Positions 33,601 through 43,650 of a DNA stretch of 64,000 nt are shown one piece after another. Location: NCBI GenBank assembly GCA_033239525.1, contig BSYO01000016.1, positions 1,426,001 to 1,490,000 of the forward strand, read 5' to 3'. Below the pieces are notes generated by a model. That model saw only the letters and a program-made list of their open reading frames with translations, searched no databases and had not been told where the DNA came from. The position numbers and the translations under genes are program-made. Source of the DNA: Nepenthes gracilis (taxonomy: Eukaryota > Streptophyta > Magnoliopsida > Caryophyllales > Nepenthaceae). Each line of letters starts with the position of its first letter. The first letter of the stretch is position 1.

Positions 33601-36600
33601 TTTCCAATCCCCATGTACCGTGAAGCACAATGATATCTAAGAGTAACATCTGCTCGATCAGCGTTTATTGCTTGAGAGAGGCAATACCAGGCGTGATCAA
33701 TATTTCCTTGCGTATCCATCAATGATGAGGTAGTAGCAAAGACCAAGGCAATGAAAGCTGTTTTGCCCATCTTAAGGTGTCCAAGTGGTGTAGATTTGAA
33801 AGAACACTTATAGGTGTTACAGAATTTGGCACGATACCAACCCACCACTCGTCAACCAACAACTTCAAAGCCTTGATTGGATGGCCCAAATGCGTGTACC
33901 CAACGATCATTGCCATCCTTGAGACAAAATCAGCTTCTAGTTGGAAGGTCTTTGTTCTGCCAAACTTATCAGCCACTGATCCACCAGCAAATGAACCACC
34001 AATTGGAGGCCCATGATCCTCGGTTCTACTTCTGCTGCTTTCATTCTTGAAGTGATAAGGGGTTACAATGACAGAGCCGTTCAACAGGTTGGGGGTGAAA
34101 CAACCGCAATTAGCACAAGAGGAGCAAGGTGTCTGCACTGAGATTTCAACCTGATCCCGAGTTGGCCGTGAAGTACCTCCTGGTTGGACTGACAACCCAT
34201 GGAATTTGTAAGGTCTCTCAGATGTCGAGGGTTGGAAATACCCACTGTTGAGGGTAGCACGTGTTCATCGGCCCAACACCAAGAGGTCGATGAACTGCTT
34301 TCGAAACGGTTCATTGGAAACCGTCCTCATTGGAGCGATTCTCAGAATCGAATGAGAATCGACCACCTTCACCCTCCAAATCCAGGTCTATCGGGTTTAG
34401 TGTCTTGAGTGGGAGAAGGTAATTTGCCGATTTTGTGATGTTTGGGGCTTAGCGATTTGGAAATCAGAGGGTGCAGTCGAAGATGAGAAAAATGAGGCAA
34501 GGTTTGGAAGCCACGGTGGTTCAATGAATTGTTTCTCGACGCGAGGCAAGGAGGGAGAAATTTCAGTGAAGGTTCGCTGGAGTGTTGGGGTAGGTGGCTC
34601 ATCGAATTGAAAATCAGGAGACGCATGTGGATGGGGTTTCTCGATTCGAGTCAAAGTCGGCAAAGGCTCAGTGATGGAGGCTCGAAGCACTTCAGTTGTA
34701 GGAACCACAACCGATGGTAAGTTTGAAATTGCAGAGGAATTAACGAAGGTGGACAACGAATACGGTGATGAAGTTGAAGACGACGGGGAAGCAGGGACGA
34801 TTATGTGAGGAACTGGTGGTACAGAACACACGGTGGACGAAATTTCCGGTTGGTAAGGGTGACGATACGAATCGATTGAAGTGACTGGTAGGATGGTTGG
34901 AGGAGAAGTAGAAGAAATGACTGGTAGGATGGTTGGAGGAGAAGTAGAAGAAATCACAGAAGGTGAAGAGGTCACTGACCGTTTAGTGTTGCGCTCGAGT
35001 CGGTGGAGTGACTGGGTGCGGATTTGTGCTGCTATTGAAGCCATGGTGGACAGTTGGGTGGCCAATCAGTCGGTAGCTCGTAGGCAATCCTTCAACGCAC
35101 TGGCCAATTCGGCCATAGCCTCTTCGCGTGCAGCGAAAGCTCGTCCGTCGTTCGCCTCCGCTTTGGTCTCAATGAAAGCACCAAATGATACATGCATCTT
35201 GATCGTGGCTGGCGAAGTCAGCGTCGGTGTCGACTGGAGTGACCGGAGAGGGGAGTTCTGGCGGAGGATTCGGTAGACGGAGGCCGATTAGGGTGAGGGG
35301 AAGGGAAGAGGAAAACAGAACAAGAGAGAGAGAGAGAGAGAGAAGAACAGACGAGAGAGAATAGGGAGAGAGAGACTTGAGACGAGAATATTTCTCCTTC
35401 CTTTCATTATATCAGTGGCAACAACTATATACGGGGGCTGGGAAATGGGGAAAATGGGAAACGGGTAACTGAATACGGGGGACGGGAAAACGGAAAACGG
35501 GTACGGGCGTAACAAATCATCAATCAAAGAAAAAAAGACATGGGTGCAAAAATACATAGCAAATGAAGATCAATGAAAACTAAAATATTGGGACATAGAA
35601 GAGTCACAAGAAACAACCAGTGGCATGAAAGCAATGTACTGAGAAGGTCCTTCCCATGATCTTGATATAGTTCAGTTATTCAACAAGGGTTCATATAGCT
35701 ATGCATATCAACTAACAATCAAAAGTTTGCTGAAAAAATAGATCTTACACGTTCCAAGATCAGAGTTACCTTTATTTTGGAAACTTCAGTTTTCTTACTC
35801 TTTTGAAGCTCCAAGCACCGTTCATTTATGCGTGTGGTGCTCCCAAGCTTCAAAACCTCTAACATCAACACCAATATGAGCTTGTTAGCAACCTTGAAAC
35901 TCGGGTCATTAGTTTGTCCAAAAGCATTCGGACTACTTTCAGGAATAAACACAGCTATAACTAATTCGGTTAGCATCATCAAACACGAATTCTCATGCCA
36001 ACAATTGAAATATGTAAGAATTTCTGTTTATTTTTCCTGTCATCCAGCATGAGGAAGTAGAACGAATCCTGATGGATGCTATATGTACCTTCGTTGATGC
36101 AGAAGTTCTTCCTCGAGCCCAGGGAGACAACACTCAACTCAGAACCAAAAGCAGTCTTCCTCAGCTCCTTTACAAATTGTGAGAGTTGCGAATGTGTGCG
36201 GCTGCAGAAGTAAACCTTCAAAGTCTCTCCGCTTTCCTTATCCCTATAAAGCCAGTTATCTTCATCTTCATCGTCGCTGGACGAACTAATGGAAACCCTA
36301 TCACCCTTCCGTTTACTCTTGATAACGTCCACACCCTCTTCTACTTCACTCTCATATTCCTCCACCAAAAACTCCTCCTCACACAATTCTGACGACCCGC
36401 CTTTTCTAGAACATTCCTTCTTTTCATTTCTACTCTCGTGTCCATCTCCATTGTTAGTACCAAACAAATCCGTAACACTATCTCGACCTTTTACATTATC
36501 AAGCTGCTTCGATTGGAAACCCTGTTTTCTCTTTATTACGTTTTTCTCGTCTTGTGGTCGATTGTTTTTGTCTAGGATGAAGTTCCGCATCCAATCAGGT

Positions 36601-37017
36601 TCATCGTCCGAACAACATCGATCGCTAGATGTCGAATTTGGCCGTTTCCTTCGATCGACTAGCCACTGCAAGGCACTGCAGATAATGCTAAGCGTTTTCC
36701 CGGTTCCTGCGTCGTAACTCATACTATATCAAAATCCAGGACCTTCCAGATAAGGCTTGAGAGGGTAGTGGAAATCGAATTTTGCAGATCAAGTGACAAA
36801 AAAAAGGACAACAAGCGAAGACAGAAAGAGAATAAGTACCGGTAGGGCTTTCGAGCATTGCGATGCCGCCGTTGTTGAGCGATTCATAAAGGGCGTTCAT
36901 GAAATCAATTTGAATCGAATAAGGTTTGTATGGAAATGCAGGGAACTTGTGCCTCCATTCTTCCACTCCTGCTCCCACTCTCTCGCCTTCGCTCATTGTG
37001 GATTCCCTAGCATCCAT
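18657..37017 (-). CDS. DDX11: DDX11/CHL1-type superfamily 2 Fe-S DNA helicase, 9 exons
   Basis: An XPD-family 5'-3' DNA helicase of the DDX11/CHL1 branch, which acts in sister-chromatid cohesion and replication-fork maintenance. Exons (minus strand): 36840-37017, 36089-36706, 35770-35858, 30243-30596, 29537-29839, 28941-29177, 21881-22102, 20017-20590, 18657-18874. All junctions are GT-AG and phases agree, giving 930 residues with no stop. Seen: YKPYSIQ Q-motif (about 30), Walker A SPTGTGKT (57-64, split by intron 1), four candidate Fe-S cysteines (262, 280, 312, 349), DEAH (392-395), motif [10 protein letters not shown], motif VI QSIGRAIRH (split by intron 8), and a C-terminus ending RTPC. 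The nearest relative I recall is At1g79890. The ATG at 37017 is chosen; one at 36996 (residue 8) is also possible. Introns 3 (5.2 kb) and 6 (6.8 kb) are filled with retroelements. Confidence 0.96.
19390..19960. repeat. Intron-8 copy of an AT-rich 'cgatattt' repeat family
   Basis: Non-coding, with repeated words such as 'tatcaaccgatatttt', 'atattggtatcatggggccc' and 'tatatcgactgatattt'. Related stretches in the same order occur in intron 7 (about 20690-20920) and intron 5 (about 29260-29510). It includes a 35-nt near-perfect palindrome at 19889-19923. It may be a decayed non-autonomous DNA element; no target duplication was found. Confidence 0.5.
20690..20920. repeat. Intron-7 member of the 'cgatattt' repeat family
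   Basis: It shares ordered segments with 19390-19960: 'atattgaat', then 'aaaatattgaaaaaaaaattttaaaaattgtgagctaa', then 'atatattaaccaatat', then a 'ggggccc' word. It is strongly diverged. Confidence 0.4.
22337..23432 (-). repeat. 3' LTR of the intron-6 Copia-like element
   Basis: It aligns end to end with 27389-28546 but with many substitutions and small gaps, so the insertion is old. The part at 23000-23340 has repeated 'gcacgtgtgc' and 'cattctgttaattt' words. The open frame at 23145-23351 inside it is a chance frame. Confidence 0.75.
25590..27240 (-). pseudogene. Decayed Copia-type gag in helicase intron 6
   Basis: Minus-strand frames keep gag-like content. 26945-27190 in shifted frame resembles the gag polyprotein box before the nucleocapsid. 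26089-26451 has a '[26 protein letters not shown]' acidic stretch, then a coiled region ending '[17 protein letters not shown]', as in Copia gag. At about 25590-25625 the translation contains [12 protein letters not shown], close to the CHHCG..GHIRPNCP knuckle of this group. Stops and frameshifts break it. Confidence 0.65.
27389..28546 (-). repeat. 5' LTR of the intron-6 Copia-like element
   Basis: Partner of 22337-23432. The repeat-rich part at 28090-28400 has 'gcacgtgtgcaaccattctgttaatttg'-like units that are longer here than in the other LTR, which explains most of the length difference. Confidence 0.75.
29260..29510. repeat. Intron-5 member of the 'cgatattt' repeat family
   Basis: It contains 'ccggccaatatatatcaatgtt', 'atattttccaatagtgg', 'tatcgattgatatata' and 'gatattttc', in the style of the intron-7 and intron-8 copies. 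No coding content. Confidence 0.35.
32431..32751 (-). repeat. 3' LTR of the gene-capturing element
   Basis: 321 bp, starts TGATGCATGCATC and ends GAGCGTAACA on the plus strand. It is preceded by target duplication AATCA at 32426-32430. Confidence 0.92.
32898..33296 (-). pseudogene. Captured fragment: receptor-like cytoplasmic kinase (RLCK-VII/PBL type)
   Basis: Residues 185-317 of the frame 33848-32832 cover the kinase middle: '[20 protein letters not shown]', '[20 protein letters not shown]', the catalytic loop, '[13 protein letters not shown]', the activation segment and '[20 protein letters not shown]'. The N-lobe with the ATP-binding lysine and the C-terminal third are missing. The catalytic loop reads DRDITTSN where family members have YRDFKTSN. 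No intron interrupts the 133 codons, which is compatible with an mRNA source. Confidence 0.88.
33585..33716 (-). pseudogene. Captured fragment: TPR of a TFIIIC-subunit-like protein
   Basis: Residues 45-88 of the frame 33848-32832 read '[20 protein letters not shown]' then '[20 protein letters not shown]'. This matches the TPR pattern of the plant TFIIIC tau-131/GTF3C3-like protein ('GNI..AW.CLS.AI.ADP.D..LRYHRASLY.ELG.Y'). About 100 further residues that I cannot place separate it from the kinase fragment. Confidence 0.6.
33773..34006 (-). pseudogene. Captured fragments: plastidic glucose-transporter-like and PPR-like
   Basis: In the frame 34195-33719, residues 64-87 read '[20 protein letters not shown]', very close to the GGSLAG..ADKFGRTRTFQLD box of plastidic glucose transporters (pGlcT). 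At once after, residues 90-141 read '[17 protein letters not shown]' then '[20 protein letters not shown]', the pattern of one to two pentatricopeptide repeats. Neither is a domain by itself. The joint between them is abrupt. Confidence 0.75.
34397..35065 (-). CDS. Serine/proline-rich frame at the 5' end of the gene-capturing element
   Basis: An open frame of 222 residues rich in Ser, Pro and Thr, with a 13-residue duplication ('[11 protein letters not shown]') encoded by a 39-bp tandem repeat at about 34880-34960. The frame stays open upstream of its first ATG toward the leader, through a stretch like '[22 protein letters not shown]'. Its position suggests a remnant or replacement of gag. 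No capsid or zinc-knuckle box is seen. I do not recognise a function. Confidence 0.45.
   Translation of the reverse strand: MATQLSTMASIAAQIRTQSLHRLERNTKRSVTSSPSVISSTSPPTILPVISSTSPPTILPVTSIDSYRHPYQPEISSTVCSVPPVPHIIVPASPSSSTSSPYSLSTFVNSSAISNLPSVVVPTTEVLRASITEPLPTLTRIEKPHPHASPDFQFDEPPTPTLQRTFTEISPSLPRVEKQFIEPPWLPNLASFFSSSTAPSDFQIAKPQTSQNRQITFSHSRH
35186..35514 (-). repeat. 5' LTR of the gene-capturing element
   Basis: 329 bp, starts TGATACATGCATC and ends GGGCGTAACA on the plus strand. It is followed by target duplication AATCA at 35515-35519. The extra 8 bp relative to its partner are a longer GA run near 35322-35342. Confidence 0.92.
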
Positions 37018-37077
37018 GGATGTGATGCTCGCCCCACCCCTCCTCCCCCAGCAAAAAGAATAACGAGCAGTACTTAA

Positions 37078-37180
37078 CCTTCCCGCTACGTATAGCACAT
37101 GGCGCGGGAAGTCCAAAATTCCCGAATGTGGGCCCAGTTGGTGGGCCTAGGTAATGGCCCCAAACAGGTGGGCCCAATCA
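37078..37180 (-). promoter_or_regulatory. Helicase promoter with E2F-like and site II (TCP) elements
   Basis: 60-160 bp upstream of the helicase ATG lie two inverted TTCCCGC cores (37080-37086 on the plus strand, 37104-37110 on the minus strand). They resemble the plant E2F site TTTSSCGC with the first base different. Three TGGGCC motifs follow (37129-37136, 37142-37147, 37169-37176), the site II element bound by TCP factors in genes of dividing cells. The combination suits an S-phase gene; binding is inferred. Confidence 0.5.
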
Positions 37181-38442
37181 AGTGTCCCCACTCCGGGGGA
37201 AATCCCGGTGAATTCGATCTCTGTTGTCCATAAAATTGTAAACCAGCTAAACAAATGCCATATTGTCCAACTTTTCCAATCCCTTGCCCCTACAAAACAA
37301 TATCATTAGGGTAAAAATAGTTGAAATTACTTATTCACTTGCTCTTCTTTGGACCGGATCAAATTGAGCAATTTGGCTAATTCTGACTGAACCGTTCAAT
37401 ATTAAATTGTATAAGTTCACATAATCTTCTTTAAATATGATCAAATCGAACAGTCTGATTGATTATGATTGAACTTTTAACATAAAATTTTATAAAGTAT
37501 AATCAAATAATACGAACAGTGTATATAAATCTGGTTAAAAATTAGATTCGACAGATTTATTAGACTTCTAGTCGTAGGTGAAATAACCATCACGACTCAA
37601 TATGGATTATGATTTTTTTAAAACATATATTTTCACTTTAGATAAACAATAAATTTAAAAATTATCTCAATAAACCAGATTTCTATATAATTAATAACTT
37701 TTTATACACAAATATTCATTTACAATAGTTTTGGGTCATATTTTTCATAACTAAATAATATATTATCTGAAATATAGGCACTTCTATATAAATATGATTT
37801 TTGTAAATAAACACTTAAAAAAAATTTCAAAGGTTTGCTAAAATTAGCATTTTTTATAATCACATATAGGTATTCCATAACTTTTGGTCAAGTACTCATA
37901 AATATCCAAATTTAATGGTCATAATTACTCATCTATGCTCAAGTAGACTCTAATTTGAACTCAATTTTAATTAGATTCACTCTTTATAAAATGCGAGACA
38001 TTGCAACATCCGTATGCGTCGCACTGCTTTCAATGCCAACGGGGTCATTGGATTCAAAATCCAACGGCCTGTGTTTTTACATATAAAAAAATATTTTTTT
38101 TATTATTTTATTAAAGAAAATACAGGCTATTAATTTTAAAATCCAACAGCCCTTGACGGCATTGCTCCCCCCGTCCTCCACTCTTTACAAGCCAACCAAA
38201 GCAACAAATATTATTAACCCCGAAAAAAAAGCATGTCAAAGTTACGAGTTCAAATCATAATTTTGATTATTTCTTGAAGAATAAAAAAAAACCCATAATT
38301 TTTTTTTTTTTTCAATTAATGAAGCACAAGATATGTTCTTCGCACGCTTGCCTGAATAGGCACTTCTATAAAAACTATCAATGCTGGTAGAAATACAAAC
38401 AGATGACCATATGCATGAAGCTACAAATTCGATGACCAAGCC
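37181..38442. other. Spacer between the helicase promoter and the CC gene 3' end
   Basis: AT-rich, no coding frame of interest. Two short segments, about 38020-38070 and 38130-38160, share 'aaaatccaac(g/a)gcc' and may be arms of a small decayed fold-back element. Confidence 0.4.
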
Positions 38443-38853
38443 TCAGTAATATGAGCATGAGTCCTGGCTGAACTTAATGGGCTTGGTGCTGGTGTAGTCG
38501 ACCGCCAAAAAGCATGAGCCGCGCATCCGGTGTTTTGTGCTCACCAATTTCCCCACCACATATCCTCTCGAACGGATCTCAAATTCTAGTGTAAATGGAA
38601 TCTGATGACCGTTGATGCCGCTGCTACTATCACCGCTGGTGCTTGACAATGTTAAACTCGAACCAGCTCCGTATAGGGGAACCTTGGTTCCAACCAAGAC
38701 CACAGACTCGGTTCGACGGCTCTTCCTCGGCTGGTAATATTTCTTCAACTACAAGCATTACATTGCACCACGGGGTTATACATTCAACAGGTGGTGACAA
38801 CTATTAAGGCAGACAGTGTGTATTTTTTTTCACCCCTAAAGAGACAGACATAG

Positions 38854-38886
<33 letters not shown>

Positions 38887-41436
38887 TTATTTATTTATAG
38901 TATTTTAAAATTAAATTTAAACTACTTTTTTTCTATTAGATTTGATGGGTGCCAGTACCAATGGCCCAATAAAAAGACCCATTTTTAAAAGTTTAACCCA
39001 TATGTCAAAGAGGCCCAAGAGGCTGATTTGGCTCAATTAAAAAACCCATCTAACGATATAGAATACATTAGAGATAACGACCGATCGGTTTTTTCCTCTC
39101 TCATCTCAATAACCTTGGACAGTTAAAATCGTAATATGAATAAAATTCTATCTATTCAACAATTTCTTAGACGGCTTTTTGGATAATTAACGAAAAAAAT
39201 CATTTATCCCATAATAGTTGTAAAAAGACTCTCTTTCCAACAAGGCAAATGAGAACTCTCCCGACAAAAAATTTCTTTTTCTCTAAGACGTTTCGAGAAA
39301 AGTGCAAACTCTCACGCATAAAGTTAATTTAATTTTCAATTTGATCATCTATTTTCTTTATTTTAAAAGGCAGATAATGACTTGAGTATTAAAGAATATA
39401 TCAGAAAATTAATCCCATCGATTCTTTGACTAAATTTTTGTATTGTACAGGATTCAAATTTGAATATACAGAAATCGGACTCGCTTCAAATAGCATTTGA
39501 ATCCCTAATTCATATAACAATCTAGATCTAATGCCGCAACAAGATTAATTAGAGGAATCGCCACAGGATGAGGCACGGGTAGGAATTTTACTTCTCTTAG
39601 GAAGGAATAAGACTATATTTCTCTTATATAGAATATTAAATTAAAAAAATCAAATAATTACAAATTAAATATTAGACAATATCCTACAAATAGTTATTTT
39701 TATTTTTTAAAAATATTAACATTGTATTTAAAAATTAATACGTATCAATATTATAATAAAAAAATAAAATATATAATTATATTTAATATTTTTTATTTTA
39801 AAATACTAATCATTAAATTTTAATCAAATTATCCATTCCTCGTGAAACAATAAAGCGTGACCCAAAAGCAGCTCGTTTTACTTTTACATATATAGACTTT
39901 AAAGGATTAAATGTAAATTCAATGCAATCACGTGTAGGCCACATGTGTCTTTCTTTCTCACCAAACTAAACCTAACAAAGGAGGCAACTTAGCGGCTATA
40001 TCGTGAGACATGAATATATACGTATTATTCATTATGATTTTAAATAACATCAATTTAATTCAGTAAAATACAAAATTTATATATAATAAGATTATAAAAA
40101 ATATAAAATTATTAAATTATTAAATATAAAATAAAATAAAATAAAAATTTAACTAGACAAATTTAAATTAAAAAACAATACCCAAAAGTCATTAAAATTA
40201 CCAATTAAAAAAATTTCGACAACTGAGGGGACCCTGAGATTCTATTTTTTTTAAAAAAAAAAAAAGAGAATGTTTTTTATATAAATAACAACTGAAATTA
40301 ATTATATTAAATAATATTATTTAGATAATTATTTTTATTAATTTTTAAAATTGAAAATTTAATATTTAATAAATAAATATTATAAAAAATTAAAAAATAC
40401 ATAACTACCTGTATTATCTTTTAATTTTAAAAAATTAATAATTAAAATATAATTTAATTATCTTGTTAAAAGAATAGCATCCTACCGACAGGCCCGTACG
40501 TCTCTCTCCTTTCTCTCTATCTCATTCACACGCTCTGAATCGCCGGCTGATCATCACGTTCTAGGATTTCGAATTTCGTTAAAAATGTCGAAGCAAATTT
40601 GACGATTTCAGGAAGATTTTTAAACAGCTGCGTTGGGTTAAGAACAAACCTGTCCTGTGGCGACGGTGATCTCCGAATAGAGAAGATTAATAGGCGTCGA
40701 GCTAACGTGAATGCCGAAGAACGTCGCCGGATTGAACACGCTGAGCCTCACGGAGACGTTCACCGTCACCATCTTCGTCGGCACACCCGAGAAGTCCGTA
40801 CCCTCTTGCACTATCAAGTCATTTACTGCCAAGCTCTGCACAAAACGAGGATCTATGCTTTAAAATATCAATAATTTCACTGCTTGATAAGAAGAAAAGG
40901 TTAATCATATCCAACAATTCAAAGATGATGGTGGTGGTGGTGGTGGTGGTGATGACGACGATGAAGAAGAGGCCATATACCTTGACTGAAACTTGGGCTT
41001 TGTACGGTCTGCTGGCACCCCAGATGATCAAGCAAAAGACGGTAAACAAAACCACGAAACTCAAAAGCGCAATCGAAGCCTGAACCCTTCTCGAAAACAT
41101 CATATCCTCGTCATAAGAACCTTCTTCCATGATCACATTACATTCCGGCCACCCTTTATCGTTCCTTTTCCGGCCACCTTTTCTCCCGGAAGACGAATGG
41201 AATATTCCCGAGAACCGGCTAGCCGAAGAGTTCCTCGAGTGCCGGCCGAACGAGGGGTGAGAAGGGGACTCCATCGGGCTGTTGTACATCGGCGTCGCTT
41301 GCATTGATGACGACTTGTCGCCGTCGTGGGAATCTCTCGATGGGCTTTGGACATAGTAAATCGGCCGTTTTGGAGATCTCGACGGCGACGATGGAGCCAA
41401 GCTCGTGACGTCAGACTCTGATTTTGTGTGAATCAT
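38443..41436 (-). CDS. COMPANION OF CELLULOSE SYNTHASE (CC)-type membrane protein, LEA/NHL-like, 3 exons
   Basis: Three exons: 40981-41436, 40650-40835, 38443-38748, with GT-AG junctions and phase 0 throughout, giving 315 residues. The N-terminal cytosolic part is disordered and basic, with the family signature RPIYYVQSPSRDSHDGD (24-40). One membrane helix lies at about 119-141 (IALLSFVVLFTVFCLIIW). The extracytosolic part is an LEA_2/NHL-like beta domain with 'FFGIHVSSTPINLLYSEI' and 'LKKYYQPRKSRRT', and ends 'SCSYY'. The closest proteins I recall are Arabidopsis CC1 and CC2 (At1g45688, At5g42860), whose N-termini bind microtubules and support cellulose synthase under salt stress. The exact paralogue is uncertain. 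Intron 2 is 1.9 kb; intron 1 is 145 bp and contains a GGT-repeat. Confidence 0.94.
38749..40649 (-). other. CC gene intron 2
   Basis: AT-rich, with a (TA)n microsatellite at about 38854-38882 and long AT-only stretches at 39640-40460. No coding content recognised on either strand. Confidence 0.6.
40922..40970. repeat. GGT/GAT trinucleotide microsatellite in CC intron 1
   Basis: About eight GGT units followed by GAT/GAC/GAA triplets, inside the short first intron. On the minus strand it is a pyrimidine-purine ACC run close to the 5' splice site. Confidence 0.8.
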
Positions 41437-42300
41437 CTCTTACCTACTTAACCAGAAATTGTTCTGTTACAGACTCTGGATACTTTGGAAGGGAATTCAA
41501 GGTTCTATTTTGTTTAATTGAAATGGAAGTTTGCACGGTTCAATCAGAATCCTTCAGAATCTACAACAAAATTCAAACGGGTAAGAAGATCGAGGCTTTA
41601 CTCGATTGAATTCAACATAAAAAAAGGGGGGGGGGGCATGAGAGAATTCTTCAAGCCGCACAAATGGTTTTTCAAAAATTGAATTCTTGCGAAGAAAATT
41701 CAGGGCCCTATTTCAATTAAATCAAGAGGAAATAGCACAATTCATAGAGAATCAATCCATCAAACCCGGAATGGAACTGAGGACGAAAGCTTTTTTTCAC
41801 TGAGTTAAACAACAGACTGCGTTATTAAAACAAAATTCTTCAAAACCCAGCGAGAGTTTTGAAGGAATTAGCTAGTTGAGTACTTGGAATTGAGAACAAC
41901 TGATAAAAACCCAGAAATAATTTAATCTTCTTACGAAATTGAAATTGCGAAGCACTTGACTCTGCAACCAACTCAAGATATTGAACTCGAAAATTCGAAT
42001 TTCTACAGAAGCAGAGTAGATCTGAAAGGAAGAACAATCACAGCAGTAACAGTCCCTCTCTCAATAACGCTGCTTCTCGGGTAAAGAGGAGAGGAATTTC
42101 ATCTTTTAGGAGTGGCCACTTGAGTGAGTGTTATCGTTGCGTTGTGGCTGCGAGGACGGAGGCTGACAGAGCACGTCAATCAAAAGGCCAGTGTGTGGCG
42201 CTGTTCCTTTGGAAGTGTCGGCAACCGACTATTAACAACACATGATTGTTAATACAGCTTGTCTTTTAATTAAGTAATGTTATTTATTTTGTTTAATTAT
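41437..42300 (-). promoter_or_regulatory. CC gene 5' leader and promoter region
   Basis: Stretch upstream of the CC start codon. It holds a G run at 41627-41636, no other gene, and is CT/GA-rich at about 42050-42110, as in many plant leaders. No TATA box or TSS can be fixed. The open frames here are chance frames. Confidence 0.35.
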
Positions 42301-42792
42301 AATTTTATTGTTTACTTAAAGTTATTAAAACTTTAAAACATAAAATAAAATAAAATATTAATAATAATAATCCTACTTTTAAACAACCCAAATAAAATAA
42401 AAAAGGATAGTGCTAAAGAACAAAAATGTAATATTGAGTGTGTAGTATGATAATTGGGTTGATAAGCTTCATGAAACCAAGTTGGTAATAACTTTTTGTT
42501 GATCCCATGAGAGAAATAATGCCTTTTTTGCTTTTGCTCCTGCCTTTTTATGGCAATTATGCGCAACATATCAGCTATGTGTGTCAAAGGGCTAAGCTAC
42601 TATTCTAGTTGTGCTCGACAATGATCATCTTTGAAGTCTCATTTGCATCTATGTCGAGGTTAACTTGCATTATATCCACATGCATTTTCTGTTACTGTGC
42701 CTATCAACAATTTTTCCAATCTAAAAGCATGTGATATATCTTTTTTCCTTAGGATCACATCAAATTTTAATGAATTTTATGATCATCATTTA

Positions 42793-43640
42793 TGGGACGG
42801 CAAAACTAGGCAAGCTAGATATAAAAGCCCACGGACAGACCATAAATCATTGAGATATTTAGCTCACAACATGTTTTCGTAAGCCTAGGGGCTAGTCAAT
42901 GTTTCCATTAGTCCAAACAACATCCCAGTAGGCTCAGACAGCCAAAGCTAATTTCGATCAAATTATGACGGCCTACAATACGCTCAAATTACTTGTAATA
43001 TCCAGTTTGGCACTTCAAATATTATCCCCAGTCGCTATCTTCTTTAGAAATGGCAACTCCAATGCAACAAATCTCACCTAATGGCAATTGCCACACCCGT
43101 GGCATCCAAGGTCGCCGCAAAGAATAAAGGAATTCCCTAACTAATCATAGTTGCCATAATCGATATCCATGATTTTTATGACAACTTGTCAAATCCGCAT
43201 AGACAATTGCCAGCTAATTTTGATATTCAAGTAGGGTTGAGTTGGTTGAAATGTTATAAATACTTTCTCACCTCACAGTAAAAAGACAGGCTCCAGTGCA
43301 TTGAAGAGCTCAAAAAAGGCAACTTTCTATCCAAAGAGCTTCCTAAGAAATCCCTCACAATTCTTGCTCCCTCAATCTCACAGCCACTCCTTGCCGAGTG
43401 CAATACCATATCAAAACTGCTCCATAGTAAGCATATCTTTGAGTCAAACTTAAAATCCGTACTCTAGTACCATCATGCATAACTCTCATCAATGTATCTT
43501 TCTATCTCTCTGAGAAAGATTATTAATTTGAGTGTCGGATGATAAATTAAAAAGTAAATTCTACTAATTCTCTGATATCTTATTTTTAAACTGTGATGTA
43601 TAAAATCCAAGCTATTAATAATGGAGGTTGGATCCAAGCA
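42793..43640 (+). mobile_element. LTR fragment related to the 50-56 kb element
   Basis: It starts TGGGACGGCAAAACTAGG, matching the start of the LTR at 55107 (TGGGGACGGTAGAAATGG), and follows that LTR in order: 'gcccacgga', 'aacaacatcccagtaggc', 'atttcgatcaa', 'attatcccca..cttctttagaaatggcaactcc', 'gagaaagattattaatttgagtgtcgg', 'aaactgtgatgtataaaatccaag'. The last ~90 bp of the LTR are missing, cut off just before the tandem duplication at 43651. Confidence 0.7.
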
Positions 43641-43650
43641 TTCTATATGA

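Larger units (their letters stand above)
32431..35514 (-). mobile_element. Short LTR retroelement carrying fragments of several host genes, in helicase intron 3
   Basis: LTRs at 32431-32751 and 35186-35514 differ at only about eight positions plus a GA-repeat length change. Both sides carry the same 5-bp target duplication AATCA (32426-32430 and 35515-35519). The LTR runs TGTTACGCC..TGTATCA on the minus strand. TTTGGTGCTTTCATTGAGA follows the 5' LTR, as in many plant Ty3 leaders, and a purine-rich GGACGGGGCAA precedes the 3' LTR. The 2.4-kb interior has no protease, reverse transcriptase or integrase. It has a proline/serine-rich frame and at least four stretches resembling unrelated plant proteins, all in the element's sense orientation. 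Confidence 0.9.

Noticed and set aside
32832..33848. A complete kinase gene on the minus strand
   Set aside because: Only the middle of an RLCK kinase domain is present, fused to a TPR-like piece and unknown sequence inside an LTR pair; the ATP-binding lobe and the C-terminal third are missing.
34881..35276. 131-residue plus-strand ORF with a duplicated [12 protein letters not shown] unit
   Set aside because: It is the reverse strand of the element's Ser/Pro-rich frame and runs into the LTR; the duplicated unit is the 39-bp tandem repeat.
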